A stretch of DNA of 64,000 nt, taken from positions 124,001 through 188,000 of the forward strand of contig JAJPKM010000021.1 in assembly GCA_021323735.1 (NCBI GenBank), given 5' to 3'. Each line of letters begins with the position of its first letter. Within the stretch, counting starts at the first letter, position 1. Origin of the DNA: Gammaproteobacteria bacterium (GTDB lineage: Bacteria; Pseudomonadota; Gammaproteobacteria; Steroidobacterales; Steroidobacteraceae). Made by a program: the position numbers and the translations under genes. Below are positions 18,648 to 28,231 of this stretch, piece by piece. The notes under the pieces are model-generated. The model worked only from the letters and a program-made list of their open reading frames with translations. It had not been told where the DNA came from and ran no database searches.

Positions 18648-19307
18648 GTGAGCACACAAAGCGTGAACCGTTATGCGCTTCTGAAGCATGCAGGTCGTTG
18701 GCTGAAGTCGCTCGTAGGCCGCCGTCGGTCCGATGGCTTATTGCAGTCCGCGCAGACCTGGGAAGCGCAGTATGCCACAGGGAGGTGGGACTTCCTTGCG
18801 GAGCTTTCCGAATTGGCGCGCTTCAGCGTACTGGCAGGCTATATTTGCCACCTCAAGCCGGGCGGGACCGTGTTGGATACCGGATGTGGCCAAGGCGTTC
18901 TGTTGCGCAGACTCCCGAGCTCTGGCTATTCGAAATATGTTGGGATCGACTTGTCGGCGAGCGCGATCGCGGTGGCGCAGCAGCATGCCAACGACCGCAG
19001 CACGTTTCTCGCTGCGGACTGCGAGGAGTACTCACCTGCGCAGCAATTCGATGTGATTGTCTTCAACGAAGTGCTTTGTTGTCTGCACGATCCGCTGCGC
19101 ACAGTGCAACGGTATGTGCGAGCTCTGACTCCCGGCGGCATTTTGTTGGTCTCATTGTGCACGGCTGGGCGTGGTACAGGCAAAGTACTGTCCGGACTCA
19201 AGCAAGCCTATGCAACCGTTGATGAAGTTCGCATAGAGCACAGCGGCAGGAAAGTTTCCTGGGTGTGTACTGCCTTGCGCCCCGAGGCGCATAGCGGGCG
19301 GGTTTGA
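18648..19307 (+). CDS. Class I SAM-dependent methyltransferase
   Basis: The 219-residue protein has motif I LDTGCGQGVLLRRL (about residues 76-89), the acidic strand-2 end GIDLSASAI and a UbiE/Methyltransf_11-like core with FDVIVFNEVLC. It starts at a GTG 48 bases from the divergent deacetylase start and is followed without a gap by a glycosyltransferase gene. Methylation of a sugar or lipid intermediate is plausible but unproved. Confidence 0.8.
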   Translation: MSTQSVNRYALLKHAGRWLKSLVGRRRSDGLLQSAQTWEAQYATGRWDFLAELSELARFSVLAGYICHLKPGGTVLDTGCGQGVLLRRLPSSGYSKYVGIDLSASAIAVAQQHANDRSTFLAADCEEYSPAQQFDVIVFNEVLCCLHDPLRTVQRYVRALTPGGILLVSLCTAGRGTGKVLSGLKQAYATVDEVRIEHSGRKVSWVCTALRPEAHSGRV

Positions 19308-20254
19308 TGGCCGAACAGCCTACTGTGTCGGTCATTGTTCCGACATGCAATCGATTGGAATATCTTCGGCCGGCTATCGAATCAATTTTTCACCAAACGT
19401 ACTCTGACTGGGAATTGCTGATTGCCGACGATGGCTCGGAGGAAGCGACGCGCGACTATTTGCGCGAATTGAGCCGTCTTCCCAAAGTGAAGGTTATTTG
19501 GATGTCGCATACGGGAATTCCCGCCGCGGTCCGCAATGCCGCGTTGAGGGAGGCCGGTGGAAAGTACGTCGCCTTCTTGGATTCGGACGATCTTTGGGAG
19601 AGCCGCAAGCTCGAGGCCCAACTCGCGGTCATGCGAACTCACAACCTCTGTCAGTGGAGCTACACTGCTTTCACCAACGTCGATGAGTTCGGAGTTGCGC
19701 TGCCCACGGAGATTCGCCGGCGATGGCTGCCGTGCGACGGAGAGATTTTCGAGCGAATGTTGCGCGGGGAAGTCTCACTCAGGACTCCATGCGTTCTTGC
19801 AGATCGTCGGCTCCTCATGGAGGTGGGTGGGTTCGATGAATCGATTCTCTCCGGGGAGGACTTCGATCTGTGGTACCGTTTGGCGCTGCGCAGTGACATC
19901 GCCGTCATAAACGAACCATTGGTAAAAATACGCGCTCACCGCAAGAATCACAGTGCCAACTGGTCAAGCGCCTATGTCGGACAGGATCATACGTTCACGA
20001 AACTGCAGCATCTGGTCGATCCCCCTCGGCGCGATTTGCTGCGGCGCGAGCGCGCCAGGAACTCGTTGAGGCTCGCGCACCGGCATGCTGTGCTACGCAA
20101 TCGCGCAAGCGTTTTCCGGGCGCTATTTAATGCCGCCGCTTTCTCTTGGCATTACGCTGAGTGGTGGGCCCGTGCGCTTTGGATTGTATTGCGCGCATTT
20201 GTTCCGGAAGGCGCTATGGAAATCTATCGCCGCCGTTCCGACAGATCTGCATGA
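19307..20254 (+). CDS. Glycosyltransferase family 2
   Basis: The 315-residue protein has the GT-A fold: VSVIVPTCNRLEYLRPAI at the N-terminus, IADDGSEEATRDYL, and the metal-binding DSDD at about residues 92-95, with LSGEDFDLWYRL later (the ED catalytic region). It transfers a sugar from a nucleotide donor to a lipid-linked glycan at the cytoplasmic face. ATG at 19307 overlaps the methyltransferase stop (TGATG). Its last 31 bases overlap the end of the convergent gene at 20224. Confidence 0.88.
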   Translation: MAEQPTVSVIVPTCNRLEYLRPAIESIFHQTYSDWELLIADDGSEEATRDYLRELSRLPKVKVIWMSHTGIPAAVRNAALREAGGKYVAFLDSDDLWESRKLEAQLAVMRTHNLCQWSYTAFTNVDEFGVALPTEIRRRWLPCDGEIFERMLRGEVSLRTPCVLADRRLLMEVGGFDESILSGEDFDLWYRLALRSDIAVINEPLVKIRAHRKNHSANWSSAYVGQDHTFTKLQHLVDPPRRDLLRRERARNSLRLAHRHAVLRNRASVFRALFNAAAFSWHYAEWWARALWIVLRAFVPEGAMEIYRRRSDRSA

Positions 20255-21822
20255 GCCTTGTTGCCGGAGTCTGACGATTTCCTAACTTCGTAAATGGCCA
20301 ACCGCGAACGCGACCCAGGTTTTTCGAATTCAGCTATTCGACGCAGATGGAATTGATTACTTTGGCTGGTGCCAAAATCCGTGTCCAAGTAGAATTGCAA
20401 AAGCTCCTCGCTGATGAGAATCCAGATCGGCGCTTGAACCAGCAGATTCTCCAGCCGTGCGTCTGTGCTTTGCAATTCCTTGCCATCCTGTCCGTAAACG
20501 ATCGGTTTGACGCGGGGTGTCCATGAGGTCGGCAAGTAGGTCAGCAGCTGGTACGCGCTGTGACCATCCAGCGAATAGATCATGAGAGGCGGATTCGCTG
20601 CTTGAAGAGCGAATTTTGCGGCTTCCGGATACCCATATCCCGACCCCCAGCCCTCAAAGTATTGAAAGCGGTCCACGGGCGACCACGCGGCGTCAACCGG
20701 ATCGAGAACGATAAGCGCTGATTGATGCGCCATGAACCCTACACAAAGCGACAGCACACCGAATTGAACTGGTAGCCGGAATCGCCCGGCACGCAGCGAC
20801 AGGCCGCGCCAGCCCGATACGGCAGCGACGATTAACGGCGGTATTGTGAACAGCAGGTAGCGTGGATACCAAAATTGGGCGAGGAGACCAATGCCAAGCA
20901 TTGGCAACAGCCCAACCGCAATCAGCCACCGTGTGCGCCAATCGTTGATGAGCGCCGCGGCAACGAGTCCTATCAACGCGACCACCGTAACGGGCCATGA
21001 CAGCTGCGTGCTGAGTTCGTTCGCCAGGTTAGGTTGGGCAATTCCGATCGTCGCCGCAATATCGTGGTAGCGCCCCACGGCAATCCCAAGGAAATCCTGC
21101 AGGCCAAAACCGGGCGAATGCCCGCCCCGTAACCGAATGAACGCCGCAACAAACACAGCTACCGCCAGCAGCGCAGCGGGTGTGTGAGCAACTATGAGGT
21201 TGCGCAGCGCGGGCGGCCGCTGCAATTCTCGGCGGTCATGGGGAGGCATCAGTAGAAGCGCCAGTGGCATCGTGATGAGAAGGAAAAAGCCGACCGGAAA
21301 CTTACAGAAAGCGGTGAGCACCAGACTCATGGCCAGAAAAACGGCGTGGCGCCCGTCCGGACATCTCACGAACTTGACGATACTCAACAGCACCCACATG
21401 CCCGCTACGGACATAAAGGTGTCCGACAAGGCAAGCCGCTGCAAATACACCACATAGGGACAGAGGGTATAGAGCACGCCGGTCACGAAGGCCGTCCGGC
21501 GGTCGCCCATTTGATGCGCCAGTTGGTAGATCAATACGGCGCCAATCATCCCCGCCAAGACGTGCAATGCTCGTGCTGCAGTCAGCGGATGAATTCCCAA
21601 GCGAACCAGTGGCACCAGTGGCCATGCCTCCAGCGGTTTACCGTCGCCCAAAGGCTGAAGCCACTCGCCGGCTTCGATAATTCTCCAGACCCACCGCAAT
21701 TGAGAGCCTTCATCTTCGAAGATCGGCAAAGCCAGTAGGTGCACGAAAGCCAATGATCCAAGCAGCAGCAAGACGCTGATCGGCAAGATCTCGTATCGGT
21801 ACTGTCGGGCTGCCGCTGACAT
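20224..21822 (-). CDS. Polytopic glycosyltransferase, ArnT/GT39-like
   Basis: The 532-residue membrane protein has about eleven to twelve hydrophobic helices. It has an acidic motif right after the first helix (FEDEGSQLRW), which corresponds to the catalytic D/E region of lipid-phosphate-sugar-dependent glycosyltransferases such as ArnT and protein mannosyltransferases. A soluble domain follows from about residue 390. These enzymes use polyprenyl-phosphate-sugar donors on the periplasmic side. It overlaps by one base the start of the divergent-family neighbour on the same strand (TGATG), so the two genes are coupled. Confidence 0.75.
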   Translation of the reverse strand: MSAAARQYRYEILPISVLLLLGSLAFVHLLALPIFEDEGSQLRWVWRIIEAGEWLQPLGDGKPLEAWPLVPLVRLGIHPLTAARALHVLAGMIGAVLIYQLAHQMGDRRTAFVTGVLYTLCPYVVYLQRLALSDTFMSVAGMWVLLSIVKFVRCPDGRHAVFLAMSLVLTAFCKFPVGFFLLITMPLALLLMPPHDRRELQRPPALRNLIVAHTPAALLAVAVFVAAFIRLRGGHSPGFGLQDFLGIAVGRYHDIAATIGIAQPNLANELSTQLSWPVTVVALIGLVAAALINDWRTRWLIAVGLLPMLGIGLLAQFWYPRYLLFTIPPLIVAAVSGWRGLSLRAGRFRLPVQFGVLSLCVGFMAHQSALIVLDPVDAAWSPVDRFQYFEGWGSGYGYPEAAKFALQAANPPLMIYSLDGHSAYQLLTYLPTSWTPRVKPIVYGQDGKELQSTDARLENLLVQAPIWILISEELLQFYLDTDFGTSQSNQFHLRRIAEFEKPGSRSRLAIYEVRKSSDSGNKAHADLSERRR

Positions 21823-23105
21823 CAGAGTGCCTTGTTTCCCGCGCCAGCGTCCGGGTTGCTTGGCACCGCCCCCGCACGGGACCAGATAAAATAGGCGCTT
21901 ACCACGAGCATCGCGAACAATAGAAACAACCTCGGGAAGGCGAGCATGCCAAGCGCGCCTCTACCCGCGAATAGATTGCTGCGGCCATATGGGAAAAAGC
22001 CAATGAGCGCGTAGGCACCCAGAACAAAATACGCAAACAGCGCGGCTCCCTCGAGGAGAAAATAGCGGATCAAAAGTCCGATGGGTAGCCACAGCAGACA
22101 GAAGTGGTACGTTGCGGTAGCGGGCGCGAGCAGGAGCGTGACAATACCCAACAGTCCTATGGAGGGTCCAACCGCCGAGCCGCAAACCCGATTCAGCCTG
22201 ACAAGCGTCAAAACAGTAGCAGCCAAGATCAAACCCTTGGTTACCGCCACACCAGTGCTTGCAAAGGCTGCTGAAGCGACGAACGGCTGCGGATTCGAAG
22301 CCGCATCGTAAACGAACAATCGGCGGAAGAGCGTATCGAATGACTGAAAGCTCACGGCAAATGGGTCTTGCATACTCAAATGGGCGGTGAGGTGGTTACC
22401 CAGAACTGAAAACAGAAAATCTTGGTGAATCTTCCAACCCATGACACCGATACTGACCAAAGCCACCGCGACGATCGCAATGGCACCGCCAAGCACGACC
22501 CTCCACTCTTTGCGGAATGCAAAGTAGATTAGTATGACTAATGGAAAATACTTGATCGGCGAAAACAGTCCGAAACACAAGCCTGCAATGAGTGGTCGGC
22601 CCTTGAGGCGCGCGAAGTACCCGAGCACGCAGCACGCGGATATCAGGATGTAGGGCTGGCCGAGGCGTAACGCGTTTAAGACGGCATAGCCCGATAGCAG
22701 TACGAAGATACTTGAGTCAACCAATCTCCATGCCAGAATCCTGGCTAGTAGAATGATGGAGCCGATCAGACCGAATAGACTCACGACCGTCACAACCCGT
22801 AATGCATTGAGCGGCGTGAAACGGGTCAACGGGACCATCAGAAGTGCGGTCGGGGGAGGAAACGGCGAGAATTTTCCCTCGAACTGCCGCCCAATCTGGT
22901 AGTGGCGCATCTGCTCTTGGAACCACTGATCATCGTACAAACGGTCTAGGTCTCCCCCGTTTGCGACGATCTTTGCGGCGGTAAAGTAGTTCGGGAAATC
23001 GCTATCCACCTGGGATATGGCCGGAACAATACCCCGTATAGCGAGGATCATTCCCAGACCGGCTAACAGAAGGATCGCGATGAGCTGTCTGAAGTACAAT
23101 CGCAT
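21822..23105 (-). CDS. Polytopic glycosyltransferase, GT87/DUF2029-type
   Basis: The 427-residue protein has about ten helices. Its N-terminal periplasmic loop (VDSDFPNYFTAAKIVANGGDLDRLYD) contains the D-F-x-x-Y-x-A pattern and the later FSPFPPPTALL segment typical of GT87 (PimE/AftC-like) glycosyltransferases. These use polyprenyl-phosphate sugars. It is the first gene of the minus-strand pair with 20224-21822 and starts only 21 bases from the divergent epimerase gene, so promoters must overlap coding sequence. Confidence 0.78.
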   Translation of the reverse strand: MRLYFRQLIAILLLAGLGMILAIRGIVPAISQVDSDFPNYFTAAKIVANGGDLDRLYDDQWFQEQMRHYQIGRQFEGKFSPFPPPTALLMVPLTRFTPLNALRVVTVVSLFGLIGSIILLARILAWRLVDSSIFVLLSGYAVLNALRLGQPYILISACCVLGYFARLKGRPLIAGLCFGLFSPIKYFPLVILIYFAFRKEWRVVLGGAIAIVAVALVSIGVMGWKIHQDFLFSVLGNHLTAHLSMQDPFAVSFQSFDTLFRRLFVYDAASNPQPFVASAAFASTGVAVTKGLILAATVLTLVRLNRVCGSAVGPSIGLLGIVTLLLAPATATYHFCLLWLPIGLLIRYFLLEGAALFAYFVLGAYALIGFFPYGRSNLFAGRGALGMLAFPRLFLLFAMLVVSAYFIWSRAGAVPSNPDAGAGNKAL

Positions 23106-23126
23106 GTCGGCGAAATCCTAACTCAC

Positions 23127-24095
23127 ATGGGAAGAAAGTTGCGTTATTTCGTTACTGGTTGCGCCGGATTCATCGGAAGTACGCTTACCGAGCGGCTTCT
23201 ATTTGACGGCCATGTAGTGGTCGGGTACGACAATTTCTCCACTGGGCAAGAGAGCTTTCTACGTGCCGCTTCTACGTCCGATGGCTTTCGCCTGGTGCGC
23301 GGAGATGTTCTGGACCGCGCCACCCTATCCGAAGCAATGTCGGGTTCGGACTTTGTATTCCACTTGGCGGCAAACGCGGATGTTCGTTTTGGTTTCGAAA
23401 ATCCCCGTCAAGATATAGAGCAAAACACTGTAGCCACGCACAATGTATTAGAGGCGATGCGCAAGAATGGCATTGCCAAAATCGCATTCTCCTCTTCGGG
23501 TTCTGTGTACGGGGCGACATTGGCAATTCCCACACCCGAAGATGCGCCCTTCCCCATCCAAACCTCCCTTTATGGCGCATCCAAGTCAGCCGGGGAAGGA
23601 CTGATCACTGCATATTGCAATGGCTTCGGATTTCAATCCTACATTTTCAGATTTGTGTCGATTTTGGGAGAACGCTATACGCATGGTCATATATTTGACT
23701 TCTACAAGCAGCTGAAGGCCGATCCCGGCGTCCTTCGCGTGCTCGGCGATGGACGGCAACGCAAGTCCTATCTTTACGTGCATGACTGCATCGATGCCAT
23801 GCTTCTCGCAATTCAGCGATCGGACGCGAGAATAAATATTCTCAATCTCGGCACCGACAGCTATTGCGCTGTAAATGACTCCATCAAATGGATTTGCGAG
23901 AGTCTGGCGGTGAACCCAAAGGTAGAATACGGCGGCGGCGAGAGTGGGTGGATTGGCGATAACCCATTCATTTTCCTGGATACGACGAAGATTCGCGCCC
24001 TGGGATGGAAACCACGACTCACCATTCAGCAAGGCATCGTAAGAACAGTGGAATACCTCGTGGACAACCCGCACGTTCTCAGCACGCGCCTATGA
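23127..24095 (+). CDS. NAD-dependent epimerase/dehydratase (extended SDR)
   Basis: The 322-residue protein has the Rossmann motif TGCAGFIGS (about residues 9-17), a DNFSTG loop typical of UDP-glucose 4-epimerase relatives, SSSGSVYG and the catalytic YGASK. It probably acts on a nucleotide-activated sugar. It is the first gene of a nine-gene coupled run ending at 30784 that includes all enzymes for GDP-heptose, so the substrate may be a nucleotide heptose. That is inference; the sequence alone does not separate 4-epimerase from dehydratase. Confidence 0.85.
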   Translation: MGRKLRYFVTGCAGFIGSTLTERLLFDGHVVVGYDNFSTGQESFLRAASTSDGFRLVRGDVLDRATLSEAMSGSDFVFHLAANADVRFGFENPRQDIEQNTVATHNVLEAMRKNGIAKIAFSSSGSVYGATLAIPTPEDAPFPIQTSLYGASKSAGEGLITAYCNGFGFQSYIFRFVSILGERYTHGHIFDFYKQLKADPGVLRVLGDGRQRKSYLYVHDCIDAMLLAIQRSDARINILNLGTDSYCAVNDSIKWICESLAVNPKVEYGGGESGWIGDNPFIFLDTTKIRALGWKPRLTIQQGIVRTVEYLVDNPHVLSTRL

Positions 24096-25405
24096 ATATC
24101 GGCGTTCTTGGTCTGTGGCATCTTGGAACGGTGACAGCCGCGGGGCTGGCGACATTGGGTCACCGGGTGGTCGGTCTTGATTTCGATGAATCGCGGGTGG
24201 CAAATCTGAACAAAGGAGTTACACCAGTCTTTGAACCGGGTCTTGCGGAATTGATCACGCGCGGCCTTTCATCCGGCAATCTGCGTTTTTCTTCAACGAT
24301 GCGCGACGCAACAGATGTGGACCTTCTATGGGTTACTTACGACACGCCCATCGATGCGCGGGACAACGCCGATACGGATTTTGTCATGCAACAAATTGAG
24401 CGTGCATTTCTCGAGGTACGCACCGATTTGCCGGTGCTGGTTTCCTCGCAATTGCCCATTGGCTCGGTTCGTCGCCTGGAACAGGCCGTAACGTCACATG
24501 GAGGCGACCGACAGTGTAGATTTGCATATAGCCCCGAAAACCTCCGTCTGGGAAGCGCGGTGAATGATTTCCTACATCCTGGCAGAATCGTCGTCGGCAT
24601 TCGGTCGGACACGCATAAAGACATACTGCAGCGGCTTCTCAGCACCATCACCGACTCGATCGAATGGATGTCGGTCGAATCTGCCGAAATGACCAAGCAC
24701 GCCATCAACGCGTTTTTCGCAGCATCAGTGGTGTTCGCGAACGAAATCGCATTGATTTGCGAAAGAGTTGGCGCGGATGCGAAGCAAGTGGAGAGAGGAT
24801 TGAAAACTGAGCCGCGAATCGGCGGGCGGGCGTATCTCGCACCGGGCGGCGCCTTTGCTGGAGGAACACTCGCACGTGACATCGGATTCTTGAATCTAGT
24901 CGCGGGCGCTCATGGCATATCCACACCCCTGCTATCGTCGGTGCTGCCCAGCAATGAGGCGCATAAGTGCTGGGTGCAGAATACGCTTTTGGAGCTTTTT
25001 TCCGATTTCACGCGATTGACAGTCACCGTGTGGGGCCTTACATACAAGGCGGGCACAGATACCCTGAGAGGGTCGATGTCCGTGGACCTTTGCGATTGGC
25101 TGATTCTGCGGGGCGCATCTATTCGTGTGCACGACCCTGCTGTAAAGGACCTGCCGGTGCGTTGGTCCAACGCCTTACGGCGCTTTGATGACCCACTTGC
25201 TGCGCTGCAAGGGGCGGATGCGTTGGTACTGGCAACCGAATGGCCGGTTTATCGTCATGCTACTACGGATGAGACAATGCGGACACGTGCCGGCCTTGTG
25301 GTACTGGATGCGAATCGCTATTTGGCTGCTTTGGCGGGTTCGAAAGGACTGTTGAGATACTTTGCGGTGGGCATGCCGCTCGAGGCTGCGAAACACGATG
25401 CCTAA
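24092..25405 (+). CDS. UDP-glucose/GDP-mannose dehydrogenase-like protein lacking the catalytic cysteine
   Basis: From ATG 24092 (ATGA overlap with the previous stop) the product is 437 residues. It has the dinucleotide motif GVLGLWHLG, the substrate segment SPENLRLGSA (Glu149), the helix with Lys202 and Asn206 (EMTKHAINAFF) and the C-terminal VWGLTYKAGTDTLRGS domain of nucleotide-sugar dehydrogenases. At the active-site loop, where true dehydrogenases read GG-x-C-L/F-P-K-D, this protein reads GGTLARD, so the cysteine is replaced by Thr259. A four-electron oxidation to a uronic acid through a thiohemiacetal is therefore unlikely. It may do a single oxidation or another redox step. Confidence 0.84.
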   Translation: MNIGVLGLWHLGTVTAAGLATLGHRVVGLDFDESRVANLNKGVTPVFEPGLAELITRGLSSGNLRFSSTMRDATDVDLLWVTYDTPIDARDNADTDFVMQQIERAFLEVRTDLPVLVSSQLPIGSVRRLEQAVTSHGGDRQCRFAYSPENLRLGSAVNDFLHPGRIVVGIRSDTHKDILQRLLSTITDSIEWMSVESAEMTKHAINAFFAASVVFANEIALICERVGADAKQVERGLKTEPRIGGRAYLAPGGAFAGGTLARDIGFLNLVAGAHGISTPLLSSVLPSNEAHKCWVQNTLLELFSDFTRLTVTVWGLTYKAGTDTLRGSMSVDLCDWLILRGASIRVHDPAVKDLPVRWSNALRRFDDPLAALQGADALVLATEWPVYRHATTDETMRTRAGLVVLDANRYLAALAGSKGLLRYFAVGMPLEAAKHDA

Positions 25406-26276
25406 GCTACTTGAGGAGCGATACGCCATCATCACCGGTGCCAGCCTGGGGTTGGGATTTGAAATCGCCAGGAAATACCTTGAGGCCGGTGCCAGCTTGA
25501 TGATCTGCGCACGCAACGAGGCGCTGCTCGACAAGGCGGCGCTGGAGTTGAGAAAACTGGCAGGGACTGGACAGTCTGTACTGGCGATCGCCGCCGACGT
25601 GTCCAGAGCGCAGGATGTGACGGCGATTGTTGGAGCGGCACTCAAAGAGTTCGGCCGCCTGGATATTTTGGTGAATAACGCCGGCGTCGCCGGTCCAATC
25701 GGCACTGTCGAATCCACTGACTGGCAGGAGTGGATTCGGACAATCGAGATAAATCTATTGGGCTCGGTATTGCTAAGCCGAGCAGTATTGCCACACTTCA
25801 AGCGAGTGAAGCGCGGGAAAATAATTCAGTTATCGGGAGGCGGCGCGACCAATCCACTACCCATGCTGAGCGCATACGCCGCGTCCAAGGCGGCCATCAT
25901 CCGTTTCATGGAAACACTCGCCGAAGAAACGCGGCCGCACAATATTGATGTCAATTCCGTTGCGCCCGGCGCCCTGGATACTCGTATATTGGATGAATTC
26001 CTTGCTGCCGGTCCGGACATCATCGGATCGGACTTTCACGCGCGCGCGCTGCGGCACAAGCAAGAAGGCGGTGTACCTCTGAGCAAGGGTGCGGAGCTTT
26101 GCGTATTTCTGGCTTCACGACTCAGCGACGGCATAACGGGCAAGCTAATCAGCGCGACTTGGGATCCATGGAACCTGCTGCCGGAGCATTTGGACGATTT
26201 GAATGCTACCGATATCTACACTTTGCGCAGGATCGTACCCAAGGATCGCGCTATGACTTGGGGGAATGACAATTGA
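25398..26276 (+). CDS. Short-chain dehydrogenase/reductase
   Basis: The 292-residue classical SDR has TGASLGLG at the nucleotide loop (about residues 12-19), NNAG, a catalytic serine region (QLSGGGAT) and YAASK. The C-terminal extension after about residue 240 is longer than in typical 250-residue SDRs. ATG at 25398 overlaps the previous gene by eight bases. It is one of four consecutive oxidoreductases placed ahead of the heptose genes, probably modifying the same sugar; substrate unknown. Confidence 0.86.
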   Translation: MPKLLEERYAIITGASLGLGFEIARKYLEAGASLMICARNEALLDKAALELRKLAGTGQSVLAIAADVSRAQDVTAIVGAALKEFGRLDILVNNAGVAGPIGTVESTDWQEWIRTIEINLLGSVLLSRAVLPHFKRVKRGKIIQLSGGGATNPLPMLSAYAASKAAIIRFMETLAEETRPHNIDVNSVAPGALDTRILDEFLAAGPDIIGSDFHARALRHKQEGGVPLSKGAELCVFLASRLSDGITGKLISATWDPWNLLPEHLDDLNATDIYTLRRIVPKDRAMTWGNDN

Positions 26277-27265
26277 ATTTAGCCATCGTGGGGTGCGGCG
26301 CGATCGGCAGAAAGCGCGCCCAGCACCTCGGCAATATCCGGTTGGTCCATTGCATTGATATGGATATGCCGCGTGCTGAGCATCTTGCGTCTCTGCTGAA
26401 GCACGGCTGCCGTGCGGGCTCCGATTGGCGCGAACTACTGGATCGCACGGACATCGATGCAGTAATCATCGCCACGCCGCAGGACTCACAAGTGGAGATC
26501 GCGCGGGGTGCGATAGCGGCGGGTATTCACGTACTTGTGGAGAAACCCGCCGCTCGGCACCTAGATGAACTGCGAGATTTGCCTGCACTTGCCGCCAAAC
26601 ACAATGTGCGGGTGCGCGTTGGATTTAATCACCGCTATCACCGTGCCTTTCAGCAGGCAAGGCACCTAGTCGATTCGGGAGTATTGGGTCCCCTGCTGTT
26701 CGTACGAGCCCGCTACGGACATGGCGGCCGGCTCGGCTACGAAGGTGAATGGCGCGCACAGCCGCTGCGCTCCGGAGGCGGGGAACTGATCGATCAGGGC
26801 GTTCATTTGATTGACTTGGCGCGATGGTTTCTTGGCGAGTTTGTTGAAGTTACCGGCTTCGCACACACCTATTTCTGGGACATGCCGGTCGAAGACAACG
26901 CCTTCATGCTGCTCAAGACAGCAACACGACAAGCCGCATTCATGCATGTCAGTTGCACCGAATGGAAGAATATCTTCTCGTGGGAGCTTTACGGTCGCGA
27001 CGGCAAGCTACACGTTGAGGGACTGGGCGGCAGTTATGGCGTCGAAAGACTATCCTGGTACAAGAACCTGCCCAATATGGGTCCACCGGAAACCACGATC
27101 TGGGAATATCCTATGGAGGATAATTCGTGGGGAATCGAAATGGCCGAGTTCCTGGAGGATATCCGGTGTGCACGCGAGCCATCGGCAGGGTTGAATGACG
27201 CGATTGCGGCACTTGCCGTGGTAGGCAAGCTCTACAGGGAATCCGGATATGATCATCGCACGTAG
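26273..27265 (+). CDS. Gfo/Idh/MocA family oxidoreductase
   Basis: The 330-residue protein has the N-terminal NAD(P) motif IVGCGAIGRKR, the EKPAARHLDEL segment that carries the catalytic lysine of the family (EKP), and the C-terminal GGGELIDQGVHLIDLARWF signature with the active-site histidine. Members oxidise or reduce sugar hydroxyls, including nucleotide sugars. The start is a TTG overlapping the previous stop, since MNLAIVGCG begins exactly there. It overlaps hddA by 17 bases. Confidence 0.88.
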   Translation: MNLAIVGCGAIGRKRAQHLGNIRLVHCIDMDMPRAEHLASLLKHGCRAGSDWRELLDRTDIDAVIIATPQDSQVEIARGAIAAGIHVLVEKPAARHLDELRDLPALAAKHNVRVRVGFNHRYHRAFQQARHLVDSGVLGPLLFVRARYGHGGRLGYEGEWRAQPLRSGGGELIDQGVHLIDLARWFLGEFVEVTGFAHTYFWDMPVEDNAFMLLKTATRQAAFMHVSCTEWKNIFSWELYGRDGKLHVEGLGGSYGVERLSWYKNLPNMGPPETTIWEYPMEDNSWGIEMAEFLEDIRCAREPSAGLNDAIAALAVVGKLYRESGYDHRT

Positions 27266-28229
27266 CCCATTGCGCATCACGTTGGGTGGAGGTGGCACTG
27301 ATCTGGCGTCGTACTACGGTGAGCGCGAAGGATTCTTGGTTTCAGCCGCAATCGATAAATACATCTACGTCAGTGTAATGCGCCCTTTCAGTCCAGGCAT
27401 CTACCTTAAATATTCGTCCTTGGAGCATGTCGATAGAGTCGCGGATATCCAACATCGCATCATCCGCGAAGCATTGGCGATGCAGAATCTGGAAAAACCG
27501 CAAATAGAAATTAGCACCCTGGCGGACATTCCAGCGGGAACCGGCCTGGGTTCTTCGGGAAGTTTTACCACGGCTCTATTGAAGGCACTGTACACGCACC
27601 AACGCAAGATAGCTCATGCGCAAGAACTTGCGGAAATGGCGTGCGAAATTGAAATCGACCGGTTGGGCGATCCGGTCGGCAAACAGGATCAATTCATCGC
27701 CGCATTTGGCGGAATTACCAGCATGACATTCCACAAGGACCATCGAGTTACCGTAAAGCCCTTGCGACTTTCCCGCAAAACCATGTTCGATCTTGAGGAC
27801 AACCTGCTGCTTTTTTTCACAGGTTTTAACCGCACCGCTGCAAGCATTTTAAAAGATCAGCATGTCCGTTCGCTGACTGGCGATGCCGACATGCTGCGCA
27901 ATCTTGATTATGTAAAGGCGCTGGGCTACCGCAGCCAGGAGGCATTGGAATCCGGTCAATTGGAGCGATTCGGCGAGTTGATGGACGAACACTGGGAGCA
28001 CAAAAAGCGCCGCTCCGGCGGGATCAGCAACCCACAGATCGACAAATGGTACTCACATGCCATGAGTAATGGCGCTGTGGGCGGAAAGTTGGTCGGTGCG
28101 GGCGGCGGCGGCTTTCTGATGTTCTATGCGGCGGACCGTAGCCGTCTACGACAGAGCATGGCGGACGCAGGTCTGGAAGAAGTCCGCTTCCGCTTCGATT
28201 TTGAAGGCACCCGGGTTGTTCTGTCTTGA
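27249..28229 (+). CDS. hddA: D-glycero-D-manno-heptose 7-phosphate kinase
   Basis: This GHMP kinase of 326 residues has SPLRITLGGGGTDLASYY at the N-terminus (close to HddA), the ATP loop GTGLGSSGSFT (about residues 97-107) and the C-terminal GAGGGGFLMF motif. HddA makes D-glycero-alpha-D-manno-heptose 1,7-bisphosphate, the branch leading to GDP-heptose for capsule, S-layer or O-antigen rather than the ADP-heptose of inner core. Being next to hddC-, gmhA- and gmhB-like genes makes the assignment firm. Confidence 0.93.
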   Translation: MIIARSPLRITLGGGGTDLASYYGEREGFLVSAAIDKYIYVSVMRPFSPGIYLKYSSLEHVDRVADIQHRIIREALAMQNLEKPQIEISTLADIPAGTGLGSSGSFTTALLKALYTHQRKIAHAQELAEMACEIEIDRLGDPVGKQDQFIAAFGGITSMTFHKDHRVTVKPLRLSRKTMFDLEDNLLLFFTGFNRTAASILKDQHVRSLTGDADMLRNLDYVKALGYRSQEALESGQLERFGELMDEHWEHKKRRSGGISNPQIDKWYSHAMSNGAVGGKLVGAGGGGFLMFYAADRSRLRQSMADAGLEEVRFRFDFEGTRVVLS

Positions 28230-28231
28230 GC

